Below are positions 1-9,722 of a DNA stretch of 64,000 bases, piece after piece. Position 1 is the stretch's first letter. The number at the start of each line of letters is the position of its first letter. The position numbers and the translations under genes were made by a program. The DNA comes from Elusimicrobiales bacterium. Its GTDB lineage: Bacteria; Elusimicrobiota; Elusimicrobia; Elusimicrobiales; Elusimicrobiaceae. Location: assembly GCA_041651175.1 (NCBI GenBank), contig JBAZJT010000001.1:186001-250000 (forward strand). The letters run 5' to 3'. Below the pieces are notes generated by a model. That model did not search any database, was not told the DNA's origin, and saw only the letters and a list, made by a program, of their open reading frames with translations.

Positions 1-1
1 A

Positions 2-940
2 GCGGGGATGCTGGACATTTTCTCCGGCATGTTTAATGTTAACATAAAGCCCGCGGACCTGCCCGCGTGGAGCAAAGACGTAAAAGCCTATATTGTGGCC
101 GAAAAAGCCGGCGAGCCGCTGGGATATTTCTATCTGGACCTTTATCCGCGCGACGGGAAATACAAGCACATGGCCTGCTTCCCGTTAAGGAAGGGAATGG
201 CAAAACCCTCCGGCGGCTACCGCAGCCCGGCGGCGGCGATAGTGGGCAATTTCTCAAAGCCTTCCGCGGGCGCGCCCGCGCTGCTGCGCCACGGCGAGGT
301 GGAAACCCTGTTCCACGAATTCGGCCACACGCTGCACAACATTTTCACAAAGGCGAAATACGCCTCGCTGTCCGGCACTTCGGTGCAGCGCGATTTTGTG
401 GAAACCCCCTCCACCCTGCTGGAAAACTGGGTGTGGGAGCCGGAGATAATAAGGCGGCTGTCCTCCCATTACAAAACCGGAGCGAAAATGCCGGAAGAGG
501 ACATTGCCCGGCTGGTAGCCAGCCGCAACGCAAACTCGGGCATGATAAATATCCGGCAGGTGTTTCTGTCGCTGCTGGACATGGCCTATCACACCTCCCG
601 GCATCCAGACACCACCGGCATTTACAGCTCGCTCCAGAAAAAGACGATGCTGGTCCCCATGACGGAGGGCACAAACCCGCAGGCCGCCTTCGGCCACCTG
701 ATGGGCGGCTACGACGCGGGCTATTACGGCTATCTGTGGGCGCGGGTCATCTCGGCGGATATTTTCTCGGTGTTCAAAAAGCGCGGCATCACCGACCCCG
801 CCACGGGAGAAAGCTACAGAAAGCTGATTCTTTCCACGGGCCGCGTGCCGGACGAGAACAAACAGATAGCCGCCTTCCTGGGCCGGCCTTTCAGAGAGGA
901 CGCCTTTATTTCCGCGCTGGGCCTCTCCGGCGGACGCTGA
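2..940 (+). CDS. M3 family oligopeptidase, C-terminal part (5' end outside window)
   Basis: Zinc endopeptidase of the thimet oligopeptidase/oligopeptidase A family, which cleaves short peptides in the cytoplasm. The frame is open to the window edge, so only about 313 C-terminal residues are seen; family members are usually 600-700 aa. Counting from the first internal Met (position 8), HEFGH lies at residues 103-107 and the third zinc ligand is probably Glu132 in VETPS, 29 residues after the first His, the spacing usual for M3. The tail has the family's Tyr/Gly-rich region (GYDAGYYGYLWA) near residues 234-245. The true start lies upstream; the Met at position 8 should not be taken as the start. 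Confidence 0.93.
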   Translation, partial: AGMLDIFSGMFNVNIKPADLPAWSKDVKAYIVAEKAGEPLGYFYLDLYPRDGKYKHMACFPLRKGMAKPSGGYRSPAAAIVGNFSKPSAGAPALLRHGEVETLFHEFGHTLHNIFTKAKYASLSGTSVQRDFVETPSTLLENWVWEPEIIRRLSSHYKTGAKMPEEDIARLVASRNANSGMINIRQVFLSLLDMAYHTSRHPDTTGIYSSLQKKTMLVPMTEGTNPQAAFGHLMGGYDAGYYGYLWARVISADIFSVFKKRGITDPATGESYRKLILSTGRVPDENKQIAAFLGRPFREDAFISALGLSGGR

Positions 941-954
941 CCGCGGCGGCGAAA

Positions 955-983
955 TTGACTTTCCGCGGCGGGGTTTATACCAT
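955..983 (+). promoter_or_regulatory. Candidate sigma70-type promoter for the DUF6485 gene
   Basis: TTGACT at 955-960 and TACCAT at 978-983 are separated by 17 bp, upstream of a good Shine-Dalgarno site at 994-998. The -35 is 5/6 and the -10 is 4/6 to consensus. It lies in the 63-bp gap after the peptidase gene. Confidence 0.4.
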
Positions 984-1003
984 CTAAATGACCGGAGGTT
1001 TGT

Positions 1004-1198
1004 ATGGAATGTAAAAAAGCCCGGAACGCGGCTTCATGCAAATGCACGCACTCTTCCTGCTCCAACCGGGGAATGTGCTGCGACTGCGTGGCCTATCACC
1101 GCGAGGCGGGCCAGATACCCGGCTGCTTTTTTGACGAGAAATCCGAGCGGGAACACGACCGCTCCACAGAGTTCTTTATCAAAAGCCGCTCCGCGTAA
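1004..1198 (+). CDS. DUF6485 family small Cys-rich protein
   Basis: Sixty-four residues with seven Cys (residues 3, 12, 14, 19, 25, 26, 42) in a pattern beginning MECKKA and continuing through C-x-C, GMCCDC and GCFF. This matches my recollection of the small DUF6485 family, which has no known function; metal binding through the cysteines is likely but not shown. GGAGG at 994-998 sits just before the ATG, and ridA follows after 18 bp, so the two are probably co-transcribed. The family call rests on the overall Cys/aromatic pattern; function is unknown. Confidence 0.75.
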   Translation: MECKKARNAASCKCTHSSCSNRGMCCDCVAYHREAGQIPGCFFDEKSEREHDRSTEFFIKSRSA

Positions 1199-1216
1199 CC
1201 CGCTCAGGAGGATTTC

Positions 1217-1597
1217 ATGGAGAAAAAAATCATCGTTTCCGAAGCCATTCCCAAGGCGGTGGGGCCGTATTCCCACGCGATACACGCGGGCGGCACGGTC
1301 TACACTTCCGGCGTGCTGCCGCTGGATGCGGTTACCGGCCAGCTGGCCGGCGGCGACATAAAAACCCAGACCGAAAAAGTGATGGAAAACCTAGACAACA
1401 CGCTTAAGGCCGCCGGCATGGGGCTGGAAAACATAGTCAAAACAACGGTTTTCCTGACCAATCTGACCGATTTTGCCGATATGAACGAGGTTTACGGCAA
1501 GGTTTTCAAATCCAATTATCCGGCGCGCACCACCGTGCAGGTCGCCGCCCTTCCCAGGGGCGCGATGGTGGAGATAGAGGCCGTCGCCGTCAAGTGA
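1217..1597 (+). CDS. ridA: RidA family 2-iminobutanoate/2-iminopropanoate deaminase
   Basis: RidA hydrolyses reactive enamine/imine intermediates released by PLP enzymes such as threonine dehydratase. The 126-aa length is typical of the trimeric family, as are the N-terminal AVGPYSHA block, the NLDNTLKAAG helix and the C-terminal signature around ARTTVQVAALPRGAMVEIE, which holds the carboxylate-binding Arg. AGGAGG at 1206-1211 precedes the ATG. The stop codon overlaps the GTG start of malQ (GTGA), so the two are translationally coupled. Confidence 0.95.
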   Translation: MEKKIIVSEAIPKAVGPYSHAIHAGGTVYTSGVLPLDAVTGQLAGGDIKTQTEKVMENLDNTLKAAGMGLENIVKTTVFLTNLTDFADMNEVYGKVFKSNYPARTTVQVAALPRGAMVEIEAVAVK

Positions 1598-3156
1598 ACG
1601 CGCGCCGGGCCGGAATTCTGCTGCCGCTTTTCTCCATGCGCTCGTCCTCGGACTGGGGGACGGGCGACTTTTCCTCGCTGGCGCTGTGGGCGCGGCTGGC
1701 CGGGCGGCACGGCGCGAAAATCATACAGATACTGCCGGTGCATGAAATGCCCCCGGAGCAGGAATGCCCCTACACCGCGCTGACCGCCTTCGCGCTGGAG
1801 CCTGCATATATAGACGTTTCCTCGGTTGAGGATGTGCTGCAATGCGGCGCCACGCGTAAAATCCTGAATTCCCGCAAGACCAAAGCGGAGCTGCGCGCGC
1901 TCAACAAAAGCGCGGCGGTTGATTATGCCCGCGTCAAAACCCTGAAATACAAGATACTATGGGAAGGCTTCCGCCATTTTCAGAACAGCCCGCAGGGGCG
2001 CGGCGGCGCGCGCGGCGCGGAATTTGCGGAGTTCAGGCGGCGTTCCGGCTGGTGGCTGGAGGATTACGCGCTTTTCCGCGCGGCAAAGGACGTTTTCGGC
2101 TGGTCCTCGTGGACGCAGTGGGAGGACGGCCTTAAAAACCGCGACGAGGCGGCATTGTCCGCCTTCCGGGCAAGGAATTCGGAGCAGATAGAATTTTTTG
2201 AATATCTTCAATGGCTGGCGGATTCGCAGTTGCGCGCCGCGCGCCGGGCCTGCTCCGAAGCCGGGGTATTGCTGTTCGGCGACCTGCCTTTCATGGTCAG
2301 CCAGGAAAGCGCGGATGTCTGGTCGCATCCCGGGGTTTTTGACATAAATTCCGAAATCGGCGCGCCGCCGGACCAGTTCTCCGCAGAGGGGCAGTTCTGG
2401 GGGCTGCCGGCTTACCGCTGGCCGGAAATGGAGGCGGACGATTTCAAATGGTGGCGCGCGCGCATAAGGCGCGCCCGCGAGATTTACGACATTTTCCGGC
2501 TGGATCATGTGATAGGCTTTTTCCGCACCTGGGTCGCGCCGAAGGACCGAGCGCAAAAACCGCATTTTGACATTGAGGACGAGGCCGCCCAGCAGCGCCG
2601 GGGCGGGCGTTTCCTTACAATGGTGCGGGAGGAGGCCGCGCCCGGATTCCCGGTGGCGGAGGATTTGGGCGTAATCCCCCCGTTCGCGCGCGAAACCATG
2701 GCCCGCCTGGACATTCCGGGCTACAAAGTGCTGCGCTGGGAGCGCGGCGCGGACGGCTCTTTCCTGAAGCCGGAATCGTACCCGCCGGTATCGCTGGCGG
2801 CCTCCGCCACGCATGACACCGACACACTGCGCCAATGGTGGCAAACCATGCCGCAGGATGAGAAGGCGAAACTTTGGGACATGCTCTCCGGCGGGAAATC
2901 CGCCGCGCCTGCGGCATTTTCCGCGGGGGCGCGGAAAAAACTGCTGAAACGGATTTTCGCGGCGGGTTCCGATACCGCGGTGGTGCTGGCGCAGGATGTG
3001 TTCGGGCTGGAGGGGCGCATAAACATCCCCGGCACGGTCGGCCCGCATAACTGGACATACCGCTTCCCGAAACCGGCGGAGGAAATGGAATCCTCGGCCA
3101 AATTCCGCGCCGGGCTTGAGACTTTCAGCCGGCTGCTCGGGGAAACAGGGAGATGA
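1594..3156 (+). CDS. malQ: 4-alpha-glucanotransferase (amylomaltase, GH77)
   Basis: Transfers alpha-1,4-glucan segments between maltooligosaccharides; part of glycogen/maltodextrin metabolism in the cytoplasm. 520 aa, normal for GH77. Catalytic residues can be placed: nucleophile Asp304 in FRLDH, acid/base Glu356 in VAEDLGVI, and transition-state Asp408 in ATHDTDT. The N-terminus (AGILLPLFSMRS...DWGTGDF) aligns with the usual family start, which supports the GTG at 1594 overlapping the ridA stop. A GH57 glucanase-type gene is also in the window (36.6-39.1 kb), consistent with an alpha-glucan storage pathway. Confidence 0.96.
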   Translation: MNARRAGILLPLFSMRSSSDWGTGDFSSLALWARLAGRHGAKIIQILPVHEMPPEQECPYTALTAFALEPAYIDVSSVEDVLQCGATRKILNSRKTKAELRALNKSAAVDYARVKTLKYKILWEGFRHFQNSPQGRGGARGAEFAEFRRRSGWWLEDYALFRAAKDVFGWSSWTQWEDGLKNRDEAALSAFRARNSEQIEFFEYLQWLADSQLRAARRACSEAGVLLFGDLPFMVSQESADVWSHPGVFDINSEIGAPPDQFSAEGQFWGLPAYRWPEMEADDFKWWRARIRRAREIYDIFRLDHVIGFFRTWVAPKDRAQKPHFDIEDEAAQQRRGGRFLTMVREEAAPGFPVAEDLGVIPPFARETMARLDIPGYKVLRWERGADGSFLKPESYPPVSLAASATHDTDTLRQWWQTMPQDEKAKLWDMLSGGKSAAPAAFSAGARKKLLKRIFAAGSDTAVVLAQDVFGLEGRINIPGTVGPHNWTYRFPKPAEEMESSAKFRAGLETFSRLLGETGR

Positions 3157-3157
3157 C

Positions 3158-3991
3158 ATGCGCATAGCTGTTTTTATGGCTCTGGCGGCGGCGCTGTGCG
3201 GCTGCTCGCTCAACCGCATAGCCGCAAGGCAGACCGGCGATATTATCCGGCGCGGAATGCCCGTCTATCTGGAAGACGGCGACGAGCAGACCGCGCGGGA
3301 GACCCTGCTTTCCTCCGTCAAGCTGACGGAGGCCGTGCTGCAAAGCGACCCGCAAAACAGCGGCATTCTGGAAACCCTGGCGCAGGGGTACTGCGGCTAC
3401 GCCTTTATGTTCGCGGAGGATGCCGACCCGAAGCGGGCCTCGCTGTTTTACAAGCGGGGGGAGGAGTTTTCGCGCCGGATTCTGGCCGCGCGCGGCATAA
3501 TAGCGCCGGAAGGGGATTTTCTGAAAAAACCGCTGCGCGCGGCGGACGCGCCGGCGGCTTTCTGGAACGGCTTCTGCCGCGCGGGATACGCCCAGCTTAA
3601 TCTGGACGATACCGACGCCATAGCCGACATCTCCCGCATAGACGCGCTGCTGGACGCGGTATTGGAGGCCGACCCTTCGTATTACTACAACGGCGCGCAT
3701 GCGCTCAAAGGCGCGCTGCTGGCCGCCAGGCCGCCCATGTTCGGCGGCGACCCGGCGCAGGCGCGCCGGCATTTTGAGGCCGCGCTTTCCGGCCCGGGGG
3801 CGGATTTCCTGCCGAACAAATTCGCCTACGCCAAAACATATGCCGTGCGCGTCCAGGACGCGGAACTGTTTGACAGGCTGCTTAAAGAGGTGCTGGACGC
3901 ATACGACAGGCTGCCGCAGCAGCGGCTGGCCAACACCGTCGCAAAAACCAAAGCCCGGAAATTACTGGAGAAAAAAGATGACCTGTTTTAA
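3158..3991 (+). CDS. TatT-like TPR lipoprotein associated with a TRAP transporter
   Basis: TatT (Treponema Tp0956 type) is a periplasmic all-helical TPR-like lipoprotein that binds the TRAP substrate-binding protein TatP. The ATG at 3158 gives a clean lipoprotein signal ending LCGC, with Cys16 as the lipidation site; an upstream in-frame ATG at 3116 would destroy it. The body is helical with a TLAQGYCGYAFMFAEDA block and a SDPQNSGILE region expected of the family. About 277 aa. It overlaps the TRAP binding protein by 14 nt, the same gene order as in spirochaetes. The family assignment is from pattern and context. Confidence 0.85.
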   Translation: MRIAVFMALAAALCGCSLNRIAARQTGDIIRRGMPVYLEDGDEQTARETLLSSVKLTEAVLQSDPQNSGILETLAQGYCGYAFMFAEDADPKRASLFYKRGEEFSRRILAARGIIAPEGDFLKKPLRAADAPAAFWNGFCRAGYAQLNLDDTDAIADISRIDALLDAVLEADPSYYYNGAHALKGALLAARPPMFGGDPAQARRHFEAALSGPGADFLPNKFAYAKTYAVRVQDAELFDRLLKEVLDAYDRLPQQRLANTVAKTKARKLLEKKDDLF

Positions 3992-4976
3992 GATTGCGCT
4001 TATAGCCGCCGCGCTGGCCGTTCCGGCGCAGGCCCAGACCGTCATAAAGTTCGCCACTCTGGCGCCGGAAGGCTCCACCTGGATGAAGGAGATGGGCGGC
4101 TTTGCCGCCGACGCGGAAAAAGCCACCGCCGGACGGGTCAAATTCCGCATGTACGCCGGCGGGGTACAGGGCGACGAGAAGGATGTGCTGCGCAAAATCC
4201 GGCTGGGCCAGCTTCATGCCGGCGGCTTCACCGGCGTGGGCATAGGCGAGGCCGCGCCGAAGCTGCGCGTCATGGATTCGCCTTTCCTGTTCAAATCGTC
4301 CGCGGAAGTTGACTATATCAACAAACTGTATGACGCCGAGTTCCGCAAGTACCTGGAAGACGGCGGTTTTGTGCTGCTTGGCTGGGCGGATGTGGGTTTT
4401 GTCCACATGTTCACAAACGAGCCGGTGCGCGCGCCCGAGGACCTTAAAAAAACAAAGATGTGGATATGGGAGGGCGACCCCATCGCCGCCGCCGCGTTCA
4501 AGGCGATGAATGTGTCCCCCGTGCCGCTTTCAATCACCGATGTTATGACCTCGCTGCAGACCGGGCTGATAAACGGGGTTTACGGCTCACCGCTTTCGGT
4601 GGTGGCGCTGCAATGGTTCCTGCGGGTGAAATACATGTTCGCCCTGCCGATAGCCAATGCCGCCGGCGCGGTGCTGGTGTCCAAAAAGGCTTTTGACCGG
4701 CTTTCGCCGGAGGACAAAAAAACGCTGCTGGAGCTGGGCGCGCGGCATTTCGCCCAGCTGACGGAGCAGAGCAGGCGCGACAACAAATCCGCCGAGGCTA
4801 CCCTGAAAAAGCAGAAAATCGCCATAACCGAGCCCGCCGGACCCGAAGTTGTCGCCCGGTTTGAGGCGATGGGGCTGGAGGCCAGGAAATCGCTGGCCGG
4901 CAGGCTCTATCCGGCGGAGCTGCTGGAGCGCATAGAGAAATCCCTGGCCGAGCGGCGCAAACCCGCCGCGAAATAA
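3978..4976 (+). CDS. TRAP transporter solute-binding protein (DctP/TatP family)
   Basis: Periplasmic binding protein for tripartite ATP-independent periplasmic uptake, usually of organic acids. The ATG at 3978 is preceded by GGAG (3967-3970) and gives a 19-residue Sec signal ending AQA. The mature protein begins VIKFATLAPEGSTWMKEM, the DctP-family opening, and has the mid-domain sequence LQTGLINGVYGSP. 332 aa, typical. It is paired with TatT upstream. The membrane subunits (DctQ/DctM) are not in the next genes; the following gene is an alpha-oxoamine synthase after 134 bp. The ligand cannot be deduced. Confidence 0.93.
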   Translation: MTCFKIALIAAALAVPAQAQTVIKFATLAPEGSTWMKEMGGFAADAEKATAGRVKFRMYAGGVQGDEKDVLRKIRLGQLHAGGFTGVGIGEAAPKLRVMDSPFLFKSSAEVDYINKLYDAEFRKYLEDGGFVLLGWADVGFVHMFTNEPVRAPEDLKKTKMWIWEGDPIAAAAFKAMNVSPVPLSITDVMTSLQTGLINGVYGSPLSVVALQWFLRVKYMFALPIANAAGAVLVSKKAFDRLSPEDKKTLLELGARHFAQLTEQSRRDNKSAEATLKKQKIAITEPAGPEVVARFEAMGLEARKSLAGRLYPAELLERIEKSLAERRKPAAK

Positions 4977-5110
4977 TAGACTCATTCTCCGCACTTTGAC
5001 AGGCGGCGAATAGCGGGGCGGCAAATTTGTAGAATGCAATTGCCGCAGGGCTTTGTGCCGCGCATTCGCGGCGGGACAAACCCGCGCCGGCTCCTTTCAG
5101 GAGGCACTTT

Positions 5111-6312
<1,202 letters not shown>

Positions 6313-6316
<4 letters not shown>

Positions 6317-7188
6317 AAAAACTGCTTCCCGCCGCCGCGCTTGTTCTGGCAGGCTGCGCCAAACCGCCGGCGCGCAACGATATTTCCTGCGCCGCGACCA
6401 TATTCCCCGTATACTCCGTCATGAAGGCGGTGGGCGGGGACAGGGTGTCGGCATTTCTGCTTGTCCCGCCCGGCTCCGACGCGCACGAGTATGAGCCCCG
6501 CCCGCAGGACGTGGTCAGAATGGCCTCCTCCCGCATTTTCGCCTGCGCCGGCAATGTGATGGAGCCGTGGGCCGGCAAATTCGCCGCCGCCGTGGGCGGC
6601 TCCGAGATGACATTTGCGGATTTGAGCGCGGGGGTTAAATTTATTAATTCCGGCGCCGGCCCGGACCCGCATTACTGGCTGGATTTAGGCAATGCCGCCG
6701 TGATGGCGCAAAACGCCGCCGCCGTGCTGGAACGCGCCGCGCCGCAGAACCGCGATTATTACAGGGAAAACCTGTCCCGGTTCCGCAGCCGCCTCTCGGA
6801 ACTGGACGCGGAGTATAAAACGGCGCTGTCCTCCTGCAAATACAGGACAATAATATACGCGGGCCATGCCAGCTTCGGCTATCTGGCGGCGCGCTACGGG
6901 CTGGGCTATTACGCGCTGGGCGGCTCGGAGCCGGGCGCGGAGCCGCCCGCCGCCCGCATGTCCGCGCTGGCCGCCGCCGCGAAAGGCGCGGGGATGAAAG
7001 CCGTATTCTACGAGGAACTTTCCGCCGCCGCGCCGGCCAGGACCATAGCCAAAGAAGCGGGGGCGGACATAATTCCGCTTAACCCGCTGCACGAAATAAC
7101 ACCCGCGCAGTATGCCGGCGGGGCGGATTATCTCTCGCTCATGGAAGGCAACCTTAAAAATCTGGCGCAGGGGCTTGAATGCAAATAG
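6313..7188 (+). CDS. znuA: Metal ABC transporter substrate-binding lipoprotein (ZnuA/TroA, cluster A-1)
   Basis: Captures Zn2+ or Mn2+ in the periplasm for the permease encoded downstream. The TTG at 6313 overlaps the upstream TGA and starts a lipoprotein signal with LAGC, Cys15 lipidated. Probable metal-binding histidines are His58 (SDAHEYEP), His120 (DPHYWLD) and His185 (AGHASFGY), at the three positions expected of the family. It lacks the His-rich loop of many ZnuA proteins, so Mn2+ cannot be excluded. 291 aa. Overlaps the ATPase gene by 10 nt. Confidence 0.92.
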
Positions 7189-7931
7189 CCTCCGCCGAAA
7201 ACCTCACCGTAAGCTACGGCGGCGAAAACGCGCTTGAGAACGTTTCTTTTGCCATAAACGAGGGCGATTTTACGGCAGTGATGGGCCCCAACGGCTCCGG
7301 CAAGACCACGCTTATGCGCGCGCTGCTGGGGCTGGAAAAACCCTCCGCCGGCGCGGCTTTTCTGTTCGGCGTCCCGGCGGAGAAATTTTCTGACTGGGCG
7401 GCGGTGGGGTATCTGCCGCAGGCCCGCGGCGCGGTTTACGGCAATTTCCCGCTCACTGTGCGCGAGGTGGTGGCGATGGGCCTTATCGCGCGCAGGAAAT
7501 TCCCGCGCTTCGCCTCAAAAACCGACAATGCCGCCGTGGAGGCCGCGCTGGAAAGCGTCCGCCTGGCAGACTCGGCGGACAAGCTTATCGGCGAGGTTTC
7601 CGGCGGGCAGCAGCAGCGCGCTTTTCTGGCGCGGGCGCTGGTGAATTCTCCCCGGCTGCTGCTGCTGGACGAGCCGGGCGCCGCGCTGGACCCCAAAAGC
7701 CGCCGGGGGTTTTACGAGCTGCTGTCGCGGCTTAATTCCGGCGGCAAAACCACCATAATACTGGTAACCCACGACATGGCCGAGGCCGGCAGGTACGCCG
7801 CCCGGCTGATGATGGTGGACTCGCGCCTGGTATTCCACGGCACGCGCGAGGAATTCTGCCGCTCCGAGACGGTGTCCGAATTTTTCGGCCCCTTCTCGCA
7901 GCATGTGATATGCCACAGGCATGACCATTGA
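7179..7931 (+). CDS. znuC: Metal ABC transporter ATP-binding protein (ZnuC/MntA-like)
   Basis: ATPase driving zinc/manganese uptake. 250 aa with Walker A GPNGSGKTT at 36-44, ABC signature SGGQQQR at 141-147, Walker B LLLLDEP at 160-166 and the H-loop His198 in LVTHD. All essential motifs are intact. Start overlaps the binding protein by 10 nt and the end overlaps the permease by 11 nt, so the three subunits are translationally coupled. Confidence 0.95.
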   Translation: MQIASAENLTVSYGGENALENVSFAINEGDFTAVMGPNGSGKTTLMRALLGLEKPSAGAAFLFGVPAEKFSDWAAVGYLPQARGAVYGNFPLTVREVVAMGLIARRKFPRFASKTDNAAVEAALESVRLADSADKLIGEVSGGQQQRAFLARALVNSPRLLLLDEPGAALDPKSRRGFYELLSRLNSGGKTTIILVTHDMAEAGRYAARLMMVDSRLVFHGTREEFCRSETVSEFFGPFSQHVICHRHDH

Positions 7932-8742
7932 TATTTTAAGCATGGGTTTTGCCCAGCGCGCGCTGCTGGCGGCGGCGCTGGTGTCCGCCGGCTGCGCGGC
8001 GCTGGGCGTTTTTCTGGTGCTGCGGCGGCTTTCGCTGCTGGGCGACGGGCTGGCGCATGCCAGCTTCGCGGGGGTGGCGGCGGGGCTGCTGGCGGGGGTG
8101 AACCCGTTTGCGGCGGCGGCGGTTTTCGCGGTAATCTGCTCCCACTGGATTTTCCGGCTTTCCGAAAAGACGAAGATGTCGGGCGACGCGGCCATAGGCA
8201 TAGCCGGCGCGGCGGGGGTGGCTGCGGCGGCGGCCATATCCAGCGCGGCGGGCGGCTTCAATTCCGGGCTGATGACATACCTCTTCGGCAGCGTATTGAC
8301 CGTTACCGGCGCGGAACTGGCCGCCGCGGCGGCGATGACGGCGGCGGCGCTGGGCATGATAGCGGTTTTCTATAACGAGCTTGTCTGCGCCGCATTTGAG
8401 GGCGAGCAGGCCCGGGTGCTGGGCGTTAAAACCGGCGCGCTAAACGCGATGTTCGCGGCTGTGGCGGCGGGGCAGATAGTGGCGGCGGTAAAGGTGGCCG
8501 GCGTGATGCTGACACCGGCTTTGATTGTAATCCCAGCCAGCGCGGCGCTGCTGGTGGCGCGCGGGTTCAAAACGGCAATCGCGCTGGCCTGCATAATCGC
8601 GGCGGCGGGCGCGGTTGGCGGAATACTGGCGGCTTTCGCGCTCAATATCCCCGCAGGCGCGGCTATAACGTTGGCGGACCTGCTGCTGCTGGCCGCCGCC
8701 TATGCCTATGCCAGAATCTCCGGCAGGAGAATACGATTGTGA
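7921..8742 (+). CDS. znuB: Metal ABC transporter permease (ZnuB family)
   Basis: Polytopic inner-membrane protein of the ABC-3 family with about eight hydrophobic segments, 273 aa. The N-terminus (QRALLAAALVSAGCAALGVFLVLRRLSLLGDGLAHASFAG region) carries the family's conserved RR-SLLGDGLAHASF block following TM1-2. Extremely Ala-rich, as elsewhere in this genome. Its TGA overlaps the GTG start of the protease gene downstream. No Fur/Zur-type regulator is adjacent. Confidence 0.94.
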   Translation: MTIDILSMGFAQRALLAAALVSAGCAALGVFLVLRRLSLLGDGLAHASFAGVAAGLLAGVNPFAAAAVFAVICSHWIFRLSEKTKMSGDAAIGIAGAAGVAAAAAISSAAGGFNSGLMTYLFGSVLTVTGAELAAAAAMTAAALGMIAVFYNELVCAAFEGEQARVLGVKTGALNAMFAAVAAGQIVAAVKVAGVMLTPALIVIPASAALLVARGFKTAIALACIIAAAGAVGGILAAFALNIPAGAAITLADLLLLAAAYAYARISGRRIRL

Positions 8743-9722
8743 AAACCGCCGTCTGCCTTCTGCTGGTTTGCCTCGGAAACCGCGCCTTCGCGCGGGACAA
8801 GGTCATCTACGGTGAAGACGACCGCGTTGATTATTACACCGCCTCCCCCGAATGGCGCGCGCTGGCGGACTCCACCGCCGCGCTGTTCAAGGCGGACAAG
8901 GTCGCCCCCGACGGGACGCTTTCGCTGGAAACGCTGGCCTCGCGGCACAATCTCTGCTCCGGGCAACGTTTCGGCGAGCAGCCGGCGGGCTCCTACTGCT
9001 CCGGCTCGCTTGTGGCGCCGGATGTTATAATGACGGCGGGCCACTGCCTCAGCGTCGGCGACAGTTCCACCAACGGGCTGGATGTTCCCGAATGCGCGGA
9101 CATCAAATTCGTATTCGGCTATGCGCTGAAAAGCCCCGGCGCCCCGCCCGGCAAAGCCGATCCCGCCGATGTATACCGCTGCGCGGGCGTGATAGCGCGC
9201 GGTTTTCCCGGCATAGGCTCCAGAACCAGCGATTACGCGCTTTTGCGGCTGGACAGGCCGGTCCGAAACCGCGCTCCCGTTCCGCTGAACCGGGGAAAGG
9301 GAGTGTCCGCCGGCAACGGCGTGGGGGTTATAGGCTATCCGTCCGGCCTGCCGCTTAAAATCGCCGCCGGGGCGGCTGTGCGGGACGCCTCCAGCCCCGT
9401 GTTCTTCACGGCGAATCTGGATTCGTTCGGCGGCAATTCCGGCTCCATGGTGTTCAACCTGAAAACCGGGCTTGTTGAGGGGATAGTGGTGCGCGGGGAT
9501 TCGGATTTCGCCTCAAACGGCGATTGCAACGTTTACAATATAAAACCGCAGAACGGCGGACGCGGCGAGGATGTGATTAAAATCTCGGTCATTCTGCCGC
9601 ATCTGAATCCGCCCGCCGAGGCCGCGACTGCGGAACCCGCCGCCGCATACGAGGACATCGCCGCCAGAAGCCGCGCTATCCTCCTGTCTTTTGACGGCGT
9701 CAGTAATTCTGCTCGCCGATAG
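8739..9722 (+). CDS. Secreted trypsin-like (S1/V8-type) serine protease
   Basis: Exported protease, 327 aa, starting at a GTG (8739) that overlaps the znuB stop. A signal peptide covers residues 1-18 (ending AFA). The catalytic triad is readable: His102 in TAGHC, Asp165 in TSDYALL and Ser234 in GGNSGS. The arrangement and the short S-D-Y-A-L-L motif resemble glutamyl endopeptidase-like members. The N-terminal ~70 residues may be a pro-region. It is coupled to the metal transporter, which is an odd partner. The 3' end overlaps the convergent TPR gene by 23 bp. Confidence 0.9.
   Translation: MKTAVCLLLVCLGNRAFARDKVIYGEDDRVDYYTASPEWRALADSTAALFKADKVAPDGTLSLETLASRHNLCSGQRFGEQPAGSYCSGSLVAPDVIMTAGHCLSVGDSSTNGLDVPECADIKFVFGYALKSPGAPPGKADPADVYRCAGVIARGFPGIGSRTSDYALLRLDRPVRNRAPVPLNRGKGVSAGNGVGVIGYPSGLPLKIAAGAAVRDASSPVFFTANLDSFGGNSGSMVFNLKTGLVEGIVVRGDSDFASNGDCNVYNIKPQNGGRGEDVIKISVILPHLNPPAEAATAEPAAAYEDIAARSRAILLSFDGVSNSARR

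Noticed and set aside
1957..3219. Long open frame antisense to malQ
   Set aside because: It mirrors the third-codon GC bias of malQ, is Arg/Pro-rich without domains, and overlaps a confidently identified gene.
4996..5035. TTGACA (4996-5001) paired with TAGAAT (5030-5035) as one promoter
   Set aside because: The 28-bp spacing is too long for a sigma70 promoter; the TAGAAT alone remains a weak candidate.
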